A stretch of 64,000 bases of DNA from Litomosoides sigmodontis (lineage: Eukaryota; Nematoda; Chromadorea; Rhabditida; Onchocercidae): the NCBI GenBank assembly GCA_963070105.1, contig OY718805.1, positions 7,126,001 through 7,190,000 of the forward strand. Reading direction: 5' to 3'. Positions 61,030-64,000 of this stretch are shown piece by piece. The number at the start of each line of letters is the position of its first letter. The stretch's first letter is position 1. Made by a program: the position numbers and the translations under genes. The notes beneath the pieces were generated by a model. The model was not told the DNA's origin and did not search any database. It saw only the letters and a list, made by a program, of their open reading frames with translations.

Positions 61030-63853
61030 ATGTCATCTGTTAAAGTTGCTGTTCGGGTGCGTCCATTTAACACTCGTGAAATTAGCAATAATGCTAAAAT
61101 AATTATTGCTATGGCCGGAAATACTACAAGTTTGTTTTGCGAACATTTTCATTTCCATAATTTTGACAATAAGAAAACTGGGAAAAGAACATTGAACGAA
61201 ATATTTCAAAATCGATTGTTTGAATGCTTAAAGAATTGAAAAAATTACTGATAGAAGAAGAAAAGCTTATTTCGTTTTTTTTTTTTTTCTAAATATATTT
61301 TCAATCATTGAGGAATGTGTGGAAAAGTTGAAATGAATTCATTTCAGCAATAATTGGTGGAAGTACTCCGGAACGAACGCATAGTTTCAACTTTGATTAC
61401 TCTTATTGGTCGTTTAATAAGGATGACAGTAACTTTGCAAGTCAACAACAAGTTTATCAGGATCTCGGTGTTGAAATGCTGGATCATGCGTTCGAAGGGT
61501 GCCTTGTTTTAACCGGCTTCTTTCTTGGATATTCACTTCTTCCTGACATGTTGTTTCTTTTGTAGATATAACGTCTGCATATTTGCATATGGACAAACTG
61601 GGAGTGGTAAAAGTTACACAATGATGGGTAAACCAAATGATGAAGCTGAAATGGGTATTATACCACGTTTGTGCAATCATTTATTTCAAAAAATTCATGG
61701 TAATTCGGATCTCAATTTAAAATATTCAGTGGAAGTGAGTGACTGTCATTTTATCCTTTAATAAAATTTTTTAATAAGAAAATTACTTCCGGTGAATCTT
61801 TTGTACACTTCGATCTGATTCTGTTCTGTTAGGTATCATATATGGAGATCTACTGCGAAAGAGTTCGAGATTTGCTGAATCCATCAAATGGTGGGACTCT
61901 TCGTGTGCGAGAGCATCCTCTTCTCGGGCCCTATGTTGATGATCTTACCAAGCTAGCTGTGTGTTCCTATCAGGATATTTGCGATTTAATGGATGAAGGT
62001 AATAAAGCTAGGTAAGCATTCTCTCATTCCACGCTGTTTCTTTAAATTTTAATCCCAAAATTATTTCCCAATTTAATTTAATTATTTCCCAAATCCCAAT
62101 TTAATTTAATTTCGAAGTTACTCATTTGCTTTCACATCAAACTATTTGCAATACAAGGAATGCATTGTCAAGTGCAGAGAGAATGTTTTTTTAGAACCGT
62201 AGCCGCGACAAATATGAATTCAACGTCTAGTCGTTCACACGCCGTTTTCACAATTGTTCTCACCCAGAGAAGGCGCGATCCGGATGCAGATCTGGATTGT
62301 GAAAAGGTTAATAAACTGGCTTAAATAAATTTCTGCTTTATTTTACTTTCGTTCAGCTACGTCCAAAACTAATTCTTTGCTTAAATTCAACAAATTTATT
62401 TATAAGAATTAATAATTATAGGTCAGCAAGATTTCATTAGTTGACTTAGCTGGAAGTGAACGGGCGACATCAACCGGCGCTGAGGGACAGCGCTTAAAAG
62501 AGGGTGCTAATATCAACAAGAGTTTAACAACCCTTGGTCTTGTTATCTCAAAATTAGCTGAAGATGTATGTTATCCTTGATGATATGAGAATTTTTTCAT
62601 CATCCACTGCTCTACAGCTTCATTTAGGCTTTTCTCACATTTTAAACGTGCAGCTCATTTCAGGCAAGCAGAAAGAAAAGTAGGGCTAAATCAGTAATAC
62701 CGTATCGTGATTCGGTGCTCACGTGGCTATTACGTGAGAATCTCGGAGGAAACTCGAAAACTGCAATGATTGCTGCATTGTCACCTGCCGATATTAACTT
62801 CGACGAAACGCTGAGCACGCTGAGGTATCATTTTCCACCTTTCCAGCTAAACTCACGGCGATCGTTAGAAGAAATTTCACTGCTCTGACGTCATTTTTGT
62901 TCAATGAACCTACCAACAACTCAGCTAATTTTGTCATGTAAAATTAACAATATAAGAGTTTTTTGTTAAAATTTCCACTAGAAAGTAATGCTTTTTTTTT
63001 CTCGCTATTTTTCAAATAAAAGATGCATGTATTTGACTACTGAAATACAGAAACCAATAATTCAGTTTTCAATGTAATTCAGGTATGCCGATCGAGCTAA
63101 ACAAATTGTATGTCAAGCAAAAGTAAACGAAGACCCGAATGCGAAATTGATTCGTGAACTGAAGGAGGAGGTATTGAAACTTCGAAGTTTGCTTGAGTTG
63201 AAAGGTATCGACAGCGATGATCCACAAAATGAAAAAGTTGTCTATTCAGCCAGAGATCACGACACTATTGAGCAGCTGAAAGGTTTTCTTCATTTTTTTT
63301 TTCAAACTTTCAATTTAAAAGCAATGTGTACCACACTCTTAACGGTTCACTAATCAATTGTCTTTCTATTTAAAAAATTAGGGCAATTTCTATTAAAATT
63401 AGAGTTGGGGATTGCAATTACAAAATGTTAGGAACTATTTTACTGAAACGTTCCTAGAAATTTAAATTTTCAAAGTTGTTCTTTGCAACATTTATAGCAT
63501 CTGAAAAACTTATTGCTGAGCTTAATGAAACCTGGGAGGAGAAGCTACGCAAAACCGATGAAATTCGCAAACAGCGTGAGGATGAACTCCGTGAAATGGG
63601 CTTAGCCACTGGAGCTGACGGTACCACTCTTGGAGTTTTCTCACCAAAAAAGGTTAATATAGGTCATTTTAAAAGTTATCATGACAAATAATTCTGCTGA
63701 ACGAGGAAGGAAAGAAGCGAAATAGTTTTGAAATATTATTTTGAAAATTTTTCATACGACACTTTTTTTACAGTTTCCGCATTTGGTAAATTTGAATGAA
63801 GACCCGCTTATGTCGGAATGTTTGCTTTATTATTTGAAAGAGGGGATGACAAG
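61030..63853 (+). CDS. unc-104: Kinesin-3 motor UNC-104 (KIF1A family), 3' part beyond the window
   Basis: Ten exons (61030-61129, 61348-61498, 61566-61734, 61833-62011, 62195-62306, 62422-62565, 62664-62824, 63083-63282, 63498-63652, 63774-63853) give the first 483 residues in continuous phase. The last exon ends at a donor in phase 2, so the gene continues to the right. The start [14 protein letters not shown] is that of UNC-104. Motor landmarks: P-loop GQTGSGKS (about 97-104), switch [11 protein letters not shown], switch [11 protein letters not shown], the class-specific basic K-loop (SRKKSRAKS) before [12 protein letters not shown], and [13 protein letters not shown]. Then come a short neck and the start of the coiled coil ([19 protein letters not shown]) and the FHA region entrance ([26 protein letters not shown]). 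The motor hauls synaptic vesicle precursors along axonal microtubules. The SPKK|FPHL junction is slightly different from C. elegans. Confidence 0.96.
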
Positions 63854-64000
63854 GTAAGCAGCATTAGCAAATAGTTGTCCAGTTGTTTCCAATCTAACTC
63901 GAAGTGTAGTGCTCTGTAGTAGATTGATTATCATTTTATATTATTGTTTTTGCATGTATGTATCAAACATTTAAAAACATCGTTAGTTTCCGTGGTATTG

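Overview
The window is nuclear DNA of a nematode. It is AT-rich, with many short GT-AG introns, pyrimidine-rich acceptors ending in TTTCAG, and donors such as GTTAGT or GTTTGT. Four genes are closest to nematode orthologues: lin-31, a LIN-12/GLP-1 type Notch, an ASF1 chaperone (unc-85/asfl-1 type) and unc-104. Intron lengths (about 50 to 500 nt, some over 1 kb) and low GC fit a clade III spirurid such as a filarial worm. That placement is an inference. lin-31, unc-85 and unc-104 are all on C. elegans chromosome II, while lin-12 and glp-1 are on chromosome III.

Layout. 66-2395 (+): most of lin-31, with the 5' end off the left edge. 2.4-15 kb: no convincing gene, but a GC-rich island with simple repeats lies at about 9.2-10.6 kb. 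18.0-19.3 kb (+): a four-pass membrane protein, perhaps with an upstream exon at 15.3 kb. 21.4-31.2 kb (+): a 23-exon gene for a predicted 1,637-residue nuclear protein with an N-terminal Cys/His module, two tandem domains resembling the NRF-1/EWG DNA-binding region, a Ser-rich tail and a C-terminal PHD finger. 32.2 and 32.7 kb (+): a small secreted peptide behind a TATA box, and a small Cys-rich one-pass membrane protein. 34.95-40.4 kb (+): a complete compact Notch receptor. 41.8-48.6 kb (-): an unrecognised, very basic multi-exon protein including tiny exons. 49.2-53.4 kb (+): a secreted protein with two MAM-like cysteine modules, divergent from the previous gene. 54.9-56.4 kb (-): ASF1. 56.4-61.0 kb: non-coding with simple repeats and a GC-richer patch. 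61.0 kb to the right edge (+): the motor domain and start of the neck/stalk of the kinesin-3 UNC-104, cut by the window end.

The genes are a mixed set: a developmental transcription factor and receptor (lin-31, Notch), chromatin proteins (ASF1 and the NRF1-like/PHD protein), secreted or membrane proteins, and a neuronal motor. No CRISPR array, rRNA, tRNA or mobile element was recognised. Multi-exon models were assembled by hand. In each one listed the reading phase is continuous across every junction, which is strong internal support, but exact splice sites and 5' ends need transcript data.
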